Shown: positions 34,313-44,803, numbered from the stretch's first letter. The stretch: DNA of 64,000 nt from Pelobates cultripes (GCA_933207985.1 OW240913.1:328506894-328570893), one strand, 5' to 3'. Made by a program: numbers and translations. Notes: generated by a model not told the origin, from the sequence alone.

Positions 34313-35104
34313 TTGGCGTGGATGCTGTAGTGATGTCTTCAGATTCCTTAAGTACTCTGCTGTTTCAATTTCTGCGGTCTTTTTCTTCCGGTGGAACGCA
34401 TCCATGCGTTCCACCGCCTACTTCCGGGTTCGTTACGTCACGTCCGGAATGTCCGCGTCACATTCGGTTTCGTCTAATTATGTCAGACGCAGTGTCAGTG
34501 GAACGCAATGCGTTCCAATGTCATTCCGGATAGATGTACTAATCCCAAATTATTCCTTATTAGATATATATAAACGGAATACCTGATTTTTAAAAAACAA
34601 TTTTTGAAATATACATTATAACAGTAAAGATATACCACAACAGTTGCTTTATAAAAATTCATTCATAAAATATATTGTTTATACATATAACAATAAAAAT
34701 GATTTTCAATAAAAATATATATATATATATATAAAATATATGGGAGTGCTTTTAACATATAAAATCTATCTTAATTCATTCTTGTTTCAGGAAGGAGAAA
34801 ATGTAAAAAAAAAAATATATAAAAAAAAGGTTAAAAAAAAATATATATAAAATATAAAAAAAAAATACATTCTTAAAATATGGATGTCTATACGGCTATA
34901 AGTTAAAGAAATAGGGTCTGATAATTAATAACCAATATTTATACAAAAAAATAAATAAATAAATAAATGTAAAAAAAAATTTAAAAAAATAAAATATAAA
35001 AAAAAAATATAAAAAAAATAAAAAATGCATTCTTAAAAGATGGATGTCTATACGGCTATAAGTTAAAGAAATAGGGTCTGATAATTAATAACCAATATTT
35101 TTAC

Positions 35105-35185
35105 TCAAAAATGACACAGCTCAAAGTCTTGATTTAAACCATAGGGGATTAAAGTATTAAAATTATAAATACATTTCATTTCCTC
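35105..35185 (-). pseudogene. C-terminal end of a Penelope-like ORF
   Basis: The 26 residues before the stop (tca at 35105-35107 on the plus strand) include YNFNTLIPYGLN, then QDFELCHF. The W/Y-I-x-x-L-N-T-L-x-P-x-G-L-N pattern is the usual last stretch after the GIY-YIG endonuclease in Penelope-like elements. The endonuclease itself is not present. Confidence 0.55.
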
Positions 35186-35214
35186 TACTACTTAGGATTG
35201 CTCACGATATTCCC

Positions 35215-36417
35215 TTGTCTGGGCATCTGGGAATGACACGCACCCGATACAGGTTGACCCACGCCTTTTTCTGGCCAGGGATTTCTAAAGATGTGAGGCA
35301 GTACTGCAACTCATGTGACATTTGCCAGCGAGTGGGGAAGAGGGGTGACCGCCACAAAGCCAAATTATGCCCTCTCCCCGTTATTGAAGAACCTTTTAGT
35401 AGGGTGGCCGTAGACATAGTGGGACCCTTGCCCAAGCCTAGTCCCTCGGGTAAGAGATATATTTTGACCATAGTGGACTACGCCACCCGGTACCCCGAGG
35501 CCATCGCCCTCTCCAACATTCATGCCGAAACTGTGGCCGAGGCCTTAATGAAAATATTCTCCAGGGTGGGGTTTCCCCAAGAGATCATATCTGATAGGGG
35601 TACCCAGTTCACCGCCGAGGTCACCCAACAACTGTGGAGGATATGTGGCATTAAGCCGATAGTAAATTCAGCGTATCACCCCCAGTCCAATGGTTTATGC
35701 GAAAGGTTTAATGGTACCCTGAAGCAGATGCTCCGTACGTTTGGAGAGGCCCATAAGGACTGGGAGCGATTTCTACCCCATCTGCTCTTCGCTTATAGAG
35801 AAGTACCACAGGAGTCGACAGGATTTTCCCCTTTCGAATTGCTGTTTGGGAGAAGGGTGCGAGGGCCGTTAGATCTAATTAGAGAGCATTGGGAGGGAGA
35901 GAGTAGTTCAGATGGGACCCCCATTGTACCTTATGTGTTGGAGTTCAGGGACCGCCTGGAGGCCCTAACCCAGGCCGTGCGCACCAATCTCCAGGCGACC
36001 CAACAACGCCAGCGCCGCTGGTACGATAGGGAAGCCAGAGACCGCAGCTTTCAAGTGGGACAGAAGGTGTTGATTTTAAAACCTGTCCGCACAGACAAGC
36101 TGCAGGCCATCTGGCAAGGCCCATACCAGGTGGTGGAACAGAGATGTGACACCACCTATGTGATTGGCCCCTGCTCAGGGGTAGGGAAGAGACGCATGCT
36201 CCACGTGAATATGCTCAAACCCTATAATGAGAGGATAGAGGACGTGGCAGGAATATGCGCCTCCGCCTCTGATGATCAGGAGAACCTGCCACTACCTGAT
36301 CTATTAGAACAGGACGACCAGACAGAGCCCTCCACGGGGGTTCAACTGGAGGAGCGGCTAAGCCCTCAGGAGCGGGCCCAGGTACCTTCTCCAATTTGCC
36401 TGGTTACACTCCGCTAG
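35215..36417 (+). pseudogene. Integrase of gypsy A
   Basis: A 400-codon frame starts within the zinc-binding domain (HLGMTRTRYRL, then CNSCDICQ) and runs through the DDE core: VDIVGPL (first Asp, about residue 65), ISDRGTQF (second Asp) and CERFNGTL (Glu). The C-terminal part has VGQKVLILKP and LHVNMLKPY, as in gypsy integrase tails. The catalytic triad looks intact. The enzyme inserts the DNA copy into the host. The frame ends at 36417; comparison with gypsy B shows that a deletion and frame change near 36380 cut the link to RT. The true N-terminus, the first zinc ligand and everything before it are missing. Confidence 0.9.
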
Positions 36418-37101
36418 CCACTCACCGAGTCGAGACCCCTGGACAGCTACCTATGCGGCAGACCCCATATCGTATCCCTGAAGCAGTCAGTCATACGTTA
36501 TATGAGGAAAGAGATTGAGGAAATGTTGCAGCTAGGGGTTATTGAACATTCTGATAGCCCCTGGGCATCGCCGGTAGTGCTAGTACCTAAGAAGCTAAAT
36601 GACAAAACTGTGTCTGATGCCTATCCGATGCCCCGGATAGACAAGCTGCTGAATAAGATGGCAAGAGGCCAGTATCTCACTACCATAGATTTATGTAAGG
36701 GATACTGGCAAATTCCACTAGCCGAGGATGCCATCCCCAAGTCTGCGTTTGTCACCCGGTTTGGCCTGTACCAATTTCGGGTCATGCCATTCGGGATGAA
36801 AAACACCCCGGCAACCTTTCAGAGGATGGTAGATCGGCTACTGGACGGGTTCCAGGAATATGCATGCGCATACCTGAACGATATCGCTATATATAGCCAG
36901 ACCTGGGCAGAGCACCTGCAACACATAGCCTTTATTGGTCGTATCGGGGAGGCAGGGTTGACGCTGAAACCTAGCAAGTGTCACATAGGGATGGCCGAGG
37001 TGCAGTACTTCGGCCACCGGGTGGGGAGCGGGCAACAAAAACCCGAACAAGACAAAATTGAAGCCGTGGCTACGTGGCCCACCCCTAGGGCAAAGTGCTA
37101 G
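36418..37101 (+). pseudogene. Reverse transcriptase of gypsy A
   Basis: The frame opens at 36502 with RKEIEEMLQLGVIEHSDSPW and continues to YFGHRVGSG. The usual block after VLVPKK (about 14-16 residues in gypsy B, including the CVDYRRLN motif) is deleted, leaving VLVPKKLNDKTVSD. The catalytic motif reads YLND at about 36874, where gypsy B has YLDD, so the second Asp of the pair is intact but the first is now Asn. The enzyme cannot work as it stands. It follows integrase and precedes RNase H, with another frame change at about 37095. Confidence 0.88.
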
Positions 37102-37678
37102 CTTTCCTGGGGATTGCAGGGTACTATAGAAAATTCGTGCCCAATTATAGTGCCCTGGCCAAACCCTTGACTGACTTGACCCACAAGAATCTTCCTCGAC
37201 AGGTCGTCTGGGCCCCAGAGTGTGATCAGGCATTTAACCAACTTGAGATGGCTCTAACTAATGCACCAGTACTTGCTGCTCCTGATCCAACTAAACGCTT
37301 TCTTGTTCACACAGACGCTTCAATGTTTGGATTGGGTGCAGTGCTGAGCCAAGTTGGAGCAGATGGCGGAGATCATCCTGTAGCGTATCTAAGTCGGAAA
37401 CTATTACCACGAGAAGTGAGCTACGCCGCCATCGAAAAAGAATGCCTGACCGTGGTGTGGGCCCTCAAAAAGTTGCAGCCGTACTTATATGGACAACCTT
37501 TTTCCTTGCTCACAGATCACAACCCGTTGGTGTGGCTGAACCGTGTGGCTGGAGACAATGCCAGGCTGCTGTGCTGGAGTTTGGCGCTGCAGCTTTTGAC
37601 TTTACAATCCATTACCGCCCTGGGAAACAAAACAGTAACGTCAACAGGTTATCTAGACAAACTGAACTTGAAAAGTGA
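37095..37678 (+). pseudogene. RNase H of gypsy A
   Basis: The frame opens with LAFLGIAGYYRKF and reads the RNase H catalytic residues in HTDASMFGLGAV (Asp), EKECLTVVWALK (Glu) and LTDHNPLVW (Asp). The frame is lost near 37590. A second frame carries the family end (DFTIHYRPGKQN to the stop after 37678). RNase H removes RNA from the hybrid. Domain order after RT and before the LTR is as in Gmr1-like elements, where this is the end of pol. Confidence 0.85.
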
Positions 37679-37759
37679 TCTGTGGGCACTCCCCCGAACA
37701 TCCCCAAGCCGATCCGTGGGTATCAGACTGTGTATGCCGGCTTGGTTCTGGGGGAGCAT

Positions 37760-39144
37760 TGTGGCAAACTTCACCACTTGTAGCATGCTGGACTATATAC
37801 ATAAAAAGGTTGTCTGTAATAACCGCTGTACTATATATATAACCTTGTGTGATAATGTTATGTATAAGGAATTCATATGCTTGCAGCCGAAAGCCGCTAG
37901 CATTCATGTGTTTCGTTTCACGAACAGCAACTTTACTGGCTGTTCGTGAACCGAATGAGCTACCCCCTGTGACCTTTAAGGGCAAAGCAACACAGTCCTC
38001 TAGGGTAGCAGGTACAGAACAACAGTCTCTTATGCAAAAATGGTGTGGTTTATTTACATAGTGCACAAAAAGTCTACAAACAAAATCCTAGCTCAAATTC
38101 AAGCACTAACTAAACATAAAGTAATGTCCCTTTCTAAATCAGGGTAATAAACTACACAATTCAACAAAATAAACATTGGTTTCACCAACGTTTAGCACTT
38201 TGTTTGGTGCTGCTCAGCCCCGACCTGCTCTCTCTCTGCAGATCAGATTGTATTTCCCCCTTTCTGCTCTGAGACCTGCTAATTAAAGCCTCAGCAGTTG
38301 CTAATTGGGAAGGTGAATGAGTACAGACTATGGAGGAGTCTGGGTCCTAAATACTTCTATTACCCTCCCATAGACTCTGTCACACCCCTAATAGCCCACA
38401 CATAGAGGGAGGTGTGGCACTCATTAATCGATTGCAACAATGTTGCAATCGGTAATTAGAGACTTTCCTAGGTGGCCGTCGTTCGGCTACCGACCATCTT
38501 GGATCCTTTGTCTCACCAGCGGTGTTTGGTCGTGGACCGCGTGGAACTGAAAACGGCTACTCGACGGCGCGAACACCGCTGGACTTCCAGGCCGTTCGGG
38601 AGCTCCGGTCTTTCGTTATTGTGGTTCCCCATCTGTGTTCGGTACGTTTAGGCGAACTCTATGGCAAAGTGTATTTCGTGCGGCGTTCGGTTGTTTTAGC
38701 TGGGATCTGAGTGGTATTCCCACGAAATGTGCGCTCAGACCCCAGCTATCTACCGAACATCCATTCGTGTAAATAAACCAAATAGTGTAAAAGTTATGTA
38801 TTTAAATGTGAAATGCCGGTTCTGCTGCACGGAGGGATAATCCACTTAACGGTGTATTCCAGTGGGAGTATCCCTCTTGTCCAGCAGTGCCTCATGGGAG
38901 AAATGCCCAGAATGTTAAGTCCCCCATGTAGTCCCTTACTGTGTTACCCCTGCTTTGTCAGTAGGGAAACCCCTTGCATGGGGACTTGCATAAATACTGG
39001 AGCTGTGAGTAAAGACCTCAGTTGACTCCCAGAACTGTGTTTCGTCCGGTTACTGGGGCTATTGCCTTACTTTTCAGCGCTTGACTGTGGATTACCTTCT
39101 ATACCAGCGGAGATCGTGGGATTTAATATTGCCGCTCCGCTACA
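37760..39144 (+). repeat. 3' LTR of gypsy A
   Basis: The LTR starts TGTGGCAAAC after a GGGGGAGCAT polypurine tract and ends CCGCTACA. The last 130 bases match the LTR of gypsy B (about 46270 to 46147, inverted), including GTTTCGTCCGGTTACTGGGG. The middle (about 37950-38960) has no partner in gypsy B, so either A gained or B lost about 1 kb. The TTGCATAAATACTGG near 38987 looks like a core promoter. Confidence 0.8.
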
Positions 39145-41105
39145 TCTATTTCCTAAATTCACCAAGATACCCCTTTCCATTTTTGCCTGCCAAATATAAT
39201 TAGTTCTTGAATGCTTGGGATTATCCCTGTTTTACAATTTCGAGGCTTAAAGTAATTTGGCTGCTGTGATGATATTCAGCGTTAGCATTAGTGTATTTTT
39301 TGTCATTTTTGGCCAATTCAAGTTTAACAGGACCACTTCAGGTTTTAAAACCAGTTTCATTAATGTTATTTGATAAATTGTCTTAAAGGACCACTCTAGG
39401 CACCCAGACCACTTCAGCTTAATGAAGTGGTCTGGGTGCCAGGTCCTTCTAGGGTTAACCCATTTTGTCATAATTATAGCAGTTTCAGAGAAACTGCTAT
39501 AATTATGAATGGGTTAAGCCTTCCCCCAAAGCCTCTAGTGGCTGTCTCATTGACAGCCACTAGAGGCGCTTGCGTGCTTCTCACTGTGATTTTCACAGTG
39601 AGAGCACGCCAGCGTCCATAGGAAAGCATTGTAAATGCTTTCCTATGAGACCGGCTGAATGCGCGCGCAGCTCTTGCCGCGCGTGCGCATTCAGCCGGCG
39701 GGGCGTAACGGAGGCGGAGAGGAGGAGGAGAGCTCTCCGCCCAGCGCTGGAAAAAGGTAAGTTTTTACCCCTTTCCCCTTCCAGAGCCGGGCGGGAGGGG
39801 GACCCTGAGGGTGGGGGCACCCTCAGGGCACTATAGTGCCAGGAAAACGAGTATGTTTTCCTGGCACTATAGTGGTCCTTTAATTACCTCTTTCCAGAAT
39901 TTGTTTATGGGTGCACAATACCACCATATATGGATCAAATCGCCTTCATTAACTTTGCATTTCCAGCATCTGATGAATCAGGGAAGATTTTCTTTAGACG
40001 TTTCGGTGTAAGGTACCATCTATTAGAGATTTTGAATTGCGTTTCAGTAAGGTTTAGACAATGTATATATTTATATAGTTTGTTTAGGGAACCTATCCAC
40101 TCTTCTTCTGGTATATGTAATTGCAATTCTTTTTCCCATTTGTTAATCAATTCTATTGGTTTACCGTGTCTCCATCTATATATAACGTTGGCGTATTTTA
40201 CCAACAGATTGTTCTTTAGTTCTAGTAACTGTATAAGATTTTTATTTTTTCCCCTCGTTTACCAAGAGGTGTTCTGTTATGAAGCCCTTAATTTGCAAAT
40301 AGTTAAAGATTTATTTAGGGGGGATATTAAATTCCTCCATAATTTGAAGGACTTCATTTTATGTTCCAGTAAAATGTTTTTAAATTCTCTTATCCCCCCT
40401 GTTATCCAAGTGTCTATTTTAATATTATCTAACATATCTGGAATCATAGAAATTGGGAGCACGTCTATTATTCTGTTTCTGAGTCCTGTATTAGTTATAA
40501 ATTTGTCCCACCAACTTGTTAATTCTTTAAGTATCTGTGACTTGGCTCTTGCCTCTATAATAATTTCCTATTCGTATCTAAAACCCAAAATAGTGAGGAA
40601 GATTTCTTACCCCTGTTATCTTTTTCCATTCCATGCCATGTTTCTTGGGTTGCCTCCTTATTTTGTGAAAGCAGTATATGAAATAGTCTACTGGCCTGGT
40701 ATCATTGTGAAATTTCTGAGCACCCCAATCCTCCATCCTGCCTAGCTCTCGCAAAATTTTCATTTTGACCCTTGCTTTCTTGCCTCCTCATAGAAACTTA
40801 AAAAAAGATGAATGCAGAAAAAAGATGAATGCAGTTACAATAACCAATTTTCTGGGAAATTTAAAAAGATCATTCTCCATAAGTACAGCCATTTTGGTAA
40901 AATATATGCTTTTAAGATGTTAATCCTGCCCGACCAGGAAAAGCCCAAACCTTTCCAATCCCTTAAATTTTTGTTTGTTTTAATACAGGTAGAAAGTTGG
41001 CTTCTATTAGATCTTTCAGATCTGAAGTTAAAGTTATGCCTAAATACTTTAGCTATCTTTTGGATAGTCCCTATCCAAAGTCTAGACTCCTTCCTACTTC
41101 CCACT
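39145..41105 (-). pseudogene. Decayed L1 ORF2 (copy 4), with a MITE inside
   Basis: On the minus strand several frames give L1 ORF2 C-terminal blocks: GFSWSGRINILKAYILPK (about 40915), ELQLHIPEEEWIG with NRWYLTPKRLKKIFP (40150-39970), and, beyond the MITE at 39387-39879, NWPKMTKNTLMLTLNIITAA (about 39300). Frameshifts and stops are many, so this is an old copy. The endonuclease and RT catalytic parts are lost. The gypsy A LTR ends exactly where it begins. This clearly is not a host gene. Confidence 0.75.
39387..39879. mobile_element. TTAA MITE, family B copy 2 (hairpin chain)
   Basis: TTAA lies at 39383-39386 and 39880-39883. The ends are AGGACCACTCTAGGCACCC and GGCACTATAGTGGTCCT. It is 493 bases, almost the same length as copy 1. 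The same chain of hairpins is present, but two stems differ from copy 1 in both arms at once. It sits inside a decayed L1 ORF2, whose reading resumes on the other side. Confidence 0.9.
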
Positions 41106-41699
41106 CAGTGTGCAGCATAACAGGGCAGCAGGTAGAGGCTGCAATTAGCTCTGCCCCTGCTATCTATTTGGCTCTGCCCCCTGTCAATTTATATCCATCC
41201 CGACCTCCCTTATTTCTGGTTCTGCCTCTTCATCACCAGCCCCTGCGTGTATGAGCTGTGTTGGCTTCCCGTCCCGCCCAGCTCGCACAACCCTAAGGCA
41301 TGTGATGCACAGATACGGACATATAGTCACATATATGTGCATCTATCTGGTTGAGTATATTTCTGAGTGTCTGGCATTGTCTACTTGTATATGTGCCTGA
41401 AAGTGTGTGTCTGACATTGAAAATCCTTGTATGTTAGTGTATGTTTCTGTTAGCATGTGTATGTTTGTATCTGTAAGCGATTCATTAGTGTGGTAGCTGA
41501 TTGCGCTGTGTTTTGTGTATATGGGGGTTGCCTGTGGCCTTTGTGCACTGTATTTATAGCAAAGCTAGGTTTCATGACTGTGTGTGTGTGTTTTATGAAT
41601 GTCTTCAGGGGCTGACTGTGACCGAATGAGGGAGAGTGAGCGATGGGCGTACCGAGAGCATTTGGCACCCGGGGCGGATTATATTTTTGGCACCTCCCC
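41106..41699. other. Repeat mosaic, no gene
   Basis: A pyrimidine-rich part (41140-41270) is followed by a degenerate TGTGTGTCTGACATTG-like array (41280-41590) of the kind seen inside the hAT-type elements, then GGCACCCGGGGCGGATTA. It is probably part of a decayed non-autonomous element. Confidence 0.4.
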
Positions 41700-42216
41700 T
41701 GTAACGTTCACTAGGGAACCCTAACACGCAGACAGGACAGAGAGAATTGCAATACCGATCCTTAGAATGGTCAATTTTTGCAAAAAGGGATAGTCAAAAC
41801 ACGAGCCGAGGTCAAGAGAAAAAGAGAGATGGAATAACGAGAGACAAAGCCAAATATCAGTAACCAGAAAATCCAAATAACAAGTGCAACGCTCAATGAT
41901 AGACCATAGACCACAACAGGGCACTGAGGCAAGGGAGAGGTTAGCTTATATACACACAGGGTGTGTCTGATTGGCTAGCCTCCAATTAGTGTTAACCACA
42001 ATACGTAGGAAGAGTTTCTTCCCTCCCTTGCGGTCTCTGAGGTCATCACTGTGTGCCGGGTCACATGACCGGGTGCAGTACACATATAAGGAAGCTGCTC
42101 TGGAGCATGCAGCGTCAGGCACACTGCCAGTCTGGAGACAGGGACCAGATGATGCCACTCGCTGTGATGAGGTAAGCAAGGTCGCTGCGAGTCGCGCAAG
42201 GGCAGGGGACCTGACA
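41700..42216 (-). repeat. 3' LTR of gypsy C
   Basis: The LTR is TGTAACGTTC to GACCTGACA on the plus strand, that is TGTCAGGTC to GAACGTTACA on the coding strand. It is 517 bases. A C-rich tract (42219-42239; purines on the minus strand) directly adjoins, as expected of a polypurine tract. The first 350 bases recur at 44070-44423. Confidence 0.85.
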
Positions 42217-42294
42217 TAACTCCCTCCCCTCCCCCCCGACGACCGCCAGGAGGGTGGGAAGCCAAAGGCCCTAACAAGACGAGGGGCGTTCAAA

Positions 42295-43190
42295 TCAGAG
42301 GTATCCAGGAGAGCTCCTCCGGGCCGTAACCCTTACAGTGAACCAGGTGCCCCTAAAGAAGCGGGAGTCGAGAAGGGACTCCACCTCATACTCCTCACTA
42401 GAGTCGGCATGGACAGGGCCGGGGCGACTAACAGTCCTCGAACACCGGTTACACAGGAGGGGCTTCAGAAGGAACGTGTGAAACATAGTGGGGATGCGCA
42501 AGTCCAGAGTGTAAGAGACAGGATTAACCCTGCGCAATACTTTATAAGGCCCAATATATTTTGGTGCCAACTTCTTGGAGGGGACACAGAGGCATATGTT
42601 TTTTGTGGACACCAATACTCTGTCACCCGGCACATAAGTTGGAGCCGCAGCCCTATGGCAAATTGCGAACCTTTTCTGGGATTCCACAGCACGTGTTAGA
42701 GCAAGGTGGACCCAGTCCCACATCTCCCGAAGTGAGGCTAGGTGTTCGTACAAAGTGGGTATTTCCTTGTCGGAGAATATACTATGAAGGACGCTAGGTT
42801 TGTTCACCGTAAGCCACCTGGAAAGGACTCAAGCCAGTGGAGGCATGTGAGGCTGTGCTCCTGGCAAACTCAGCCCACAGGAGGAGAAGGGACCAACTAT
42901 CTTGATGCTTGTTCACAAAACAGCGTAAATAGAGTTCCAGTGATTGGTTCGCTCCTTCAGCAGCCCCGTTTGACTGTGGATGATAGGATGAGGAAAAGGA
43001 CAAGGATATACCCATTTCAGTACAGAAACCCCTCCAGAATTGTGACATGAACTGAGGGCTCCCATCAGAGACAATATAGATGGGTATGCCATGAAGCCGG
43101 AATACCTCTTTTGCAAAGACCTCCGCTAATTGCGCAACAGAACGAAGCTTTTTCAGCGAAACAAAGTGAGCCATCTTAGAGAATCAGAAT
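42295..43190 (-). pseudogene. Integrase of gypsy C
   Basis: Two overlapping minus-strand frames hold the later part of a gypsy integrase. One (43174-42794) reads SKMAHFVSLKK, IVSDGSPQF (second Asp) and SSYHPQSNGAAEGANQSLE (Glu). The next (42807-42295) reads YVPGDRVLVSTK, PKYIGPYKVL, then the chromodomain-like VESLLDSRFFRG. A frameshift near 42800 separates them. The first Asp and the zinc-binding part are lost to the repeat inserted at 43196. The enzyme class is clear; this copy is dead. Confidence 0.85.
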
Positions 43191-43195
43191 ACAGC

Positions 43196-43719
43196 TCAGG
43201 GGTGGGGGCTTAGTATTAGTAAATGTGGTTGAAAGACCAATTTAGGTCTTTCAGCGTTTTAGTAGATAGCTCCCTAATACCGTGGGAATTAGGGAGTTAT
43301 CTACCTATTCATTCCTGTCATTACATGACTGGCTAAGTAACTTACATTTTATATGAATGTATGTTACTTGATTGTTGTAAGTGTTGCAAATGCTTACAGC
43401 TGAATCCTGGCTATGTTTGTATACTTTTTATTTAAAATAGTATACAATGTAACATTCTTCTTCTTCTACTGGGTAAGTATACTAATACTTAGGCAATACT
43501 GCACTTCAGAACTTCGGCAACTTCGGAACTTCAACACTTCGGAACTTCGACACTTCGGAACTTTGGAAATTCTGTAATTTCGGAACTTCGGGACCTCAGT
43601 AATTCGGCACTTCGACAATTCAGCACTTCGGCTATTCGGACATTTGGTACCCGAATGTCCGAATTGCCCGAAATTCATCCGAATTCATATTCGGACCGAA
43701 ACGAATTACACATGTCTAA
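43196..43719. mobile_element. Non-autonomous repeat related to the 18.5-kb foldback element
   Basis: It starts with GCTCAGGGGTGGGGGC and then a 95-base cassette (43209-43304) found also at 20783-20876 in the foldback element. The middle has a tandem CACTTCGGAACTTCG unit (43500-43640). The end ACACATGTCTA differs from the foldback element's end. It splits gypsy C. Confidence 0.65.
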
Positions 43720-43793
43720 TGATTAATGGCAAAGGCTATTTTTGTCCTGTCAGCAGGAAAGGAGTATGGGTTCATAACCATGTGTATATCAAC

Positions 43794-44054
43794 CTAGTTC
43801 AGAAACCCATGACAAAGAGCAGGATCACAATTATACCTTTGGAGTGATGTCATGTGTACTGAGTGAGAGGAACCTTCCTGTAGAGGTATGCTAACAGGAG
43901 CCAGTGGTTTGGCTTGTTGTGCCCCCGGTTGGAGGTAAGTGGTGTGCTGCAGAATAGTCTTTAATGTCTGGGCGAACTGATCCAAGCGGTGGTCTTGCTT
44001 CTCCAGCTTGGAATTCTGAGCAGCTAACTGCTGCGGGATGTCTGCTGGGTCCAT
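43794..44054 (-). pseudogene. gag start of gypsy C
   Basis: A frame from the ATG at 44052-44054 reads MDPADIPQQL, then a heptad-like stretch (NSKLEKQDHRLDQFAQTLK), an organisation known for the N-terminus of gypsy gag proteins of vertebrate Sushi-like elements. The frame is open for 87 codons and ends at the inserted repeat. Gag forms the capsid in which reverse transcription occurs. Only the first part remains. It follows the LTR by 15 bases, so there is little space for a long leader. Confidence 0.6.
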
Positions 44055-44069
44055 TAGGCCCTGTTGTAA

Positions 44070-44423
44070 TGTAACGTTCACTAGGGAACCCTAACACACA
44101 GACAGGACAGAGTAGAGAGAATTTCAATACCGATCCTTAGAATGTTTGGGTTATGCAAAAAAGGGATAGTCAAAACACGAGCTGAGGTCAAGGAAAACAG
44201 TGACGGAATAACGAGAGACAAAGCCAAATATCAGTAACCAGGAAATCCAAATAACAAGTGCAACACTCAATGGTAAACCAAAGACCACAATAGGGTAGTG
44301 AGGCAAGGGAAAGGTTAGCTTATATACACACAGGGTGTGTCTGATTGGCTAACCTCCAATTAGTGTTAACCACAACACATGGGAGGAGTTTCTTCCCTCT
44401 CTTGTGGTCTCTGAGGTCATTAC
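44070..44423 (-). repeat. 5' LTR of gypsy C, cut by gypsy B
   Basis: It matches 41700-42053 closely (TGTAACGTTC, then AACCCTAACAC). It stops at 44423 where gypsy B's LTR begins (TGTAGCAG). The remaining part of this LTR is not found in the window. Confidence 0.8.
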
Positions 44424-44615
44424 TGTAGCAGCAGTGGCGTACATACCAGGGTCGCAGGGGTCGCGGCTGCGACTGGGCCCGGCCCACCAGGGGGCCCGGC
44501 CGCCCCTGCGACCCAGTATGTAGCCACAGGGCCAGCCTCTTCTCCTGGGAGGCCCAGGAGCCGGCCACCTCAGGGCCCCCCGAGGCTGGCCCTGCTGTCA
44601 CCGGCGGGCTGTCTG

Positions 44616-44803
44616 GGCGGGCGGCCGGCGAGCGAGGGAGCACTTTACACTGTGTGCTTCCTCTTCAGCTCCCTCGCGCACCGCACTGATGCCGGAGCCG
44701 GAAGATGACGTCATCTTCCGGCGCCGGCATCCCTACGCGGCGCGCGAGGGAGCTGAAGAGGAAGCACACAGTGTAATGTGCTCCCTCGCGCACCGGCCGC
44801 CCG
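44616..44803. repeat. Large GC-rich palindrome
   Basis: The arms run from about 44616 to 44709 and from 44710 to about 44803, centred on GATGACGTCATC. Both contain GAGGGAGCAC, TTACACTGTGTGCTTCCTCTT and AGCTCCCTCGCGC blocks in inverted order, with few mismatches. Confidence 0.8.

Larger units (their letters stand above)
34130..35190 (-). mobile_element. Penelope-like element, 3' part
   Basis: On the minus strand a short coding end (35185-35105) is followed by an A/T-rich 3' region with two near-identical 80-base blocks 160 bases apart (34866-34943 and 35024-35103), then hairpins (34391-34416, GGTGGAACGCAT arms) and a hammerhead-like motif (34312-34277). Tandem ends and hammerhead motifs are reported for Penelope-like elements. 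The element is cut on its 5' side at 35190, where gypsy A coding starts. Confidence 0.6.
35191..39144 (+). mobile_element. Gypsy A: Gmr1-like Ty3/gypsy element, 5' truncated
   Basis: Order on the plus strand: integrase (35215-36417), reverse transcriptase (36420-37101), RNase H (37095-37678), polypurine tract (about 37749-37757) and LTR (37760-39144). Integrase before RT is the Gmr1 arrangement, unlike usual Ty3/gypsy. Gag and protease are missing. The element is dead through a frameshift, a deletion and a changed catalytic Asp. It borders a Penelope-like relic on the left and L1 ORF2 sequence on the right. Confidence 0.88.
41700..44423 (-). mobile_element. Gypsy C: Ty3/gypsy relic, minus strand
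   Basis: Its 3' LTR lies at 41700-42216, the polypurine tract at 42219-42239, the integrase remnant at 42295-43190, a foreign repeat at 43196-43719, the gag start at 43794-44054 and the first 354 bases of the other LTR at 44070-44423. Protease, RT and RNase H are gone. The second LTR stops exactly where gypsy B begins. Confidence 0.8.

Noticed and set aside
33800..34414. 204-codon minus-strand frame
   Set aside because: It runs through the non-coding end of the Penelope-like relic and an unrelated A/T-rich repeat; only composition keeps it open.
39930..40745. 271-codon plus-strand frame
   Set aside because: It lies opposite a decayed minus-strand L1 ORF2, which explains its length and composition.
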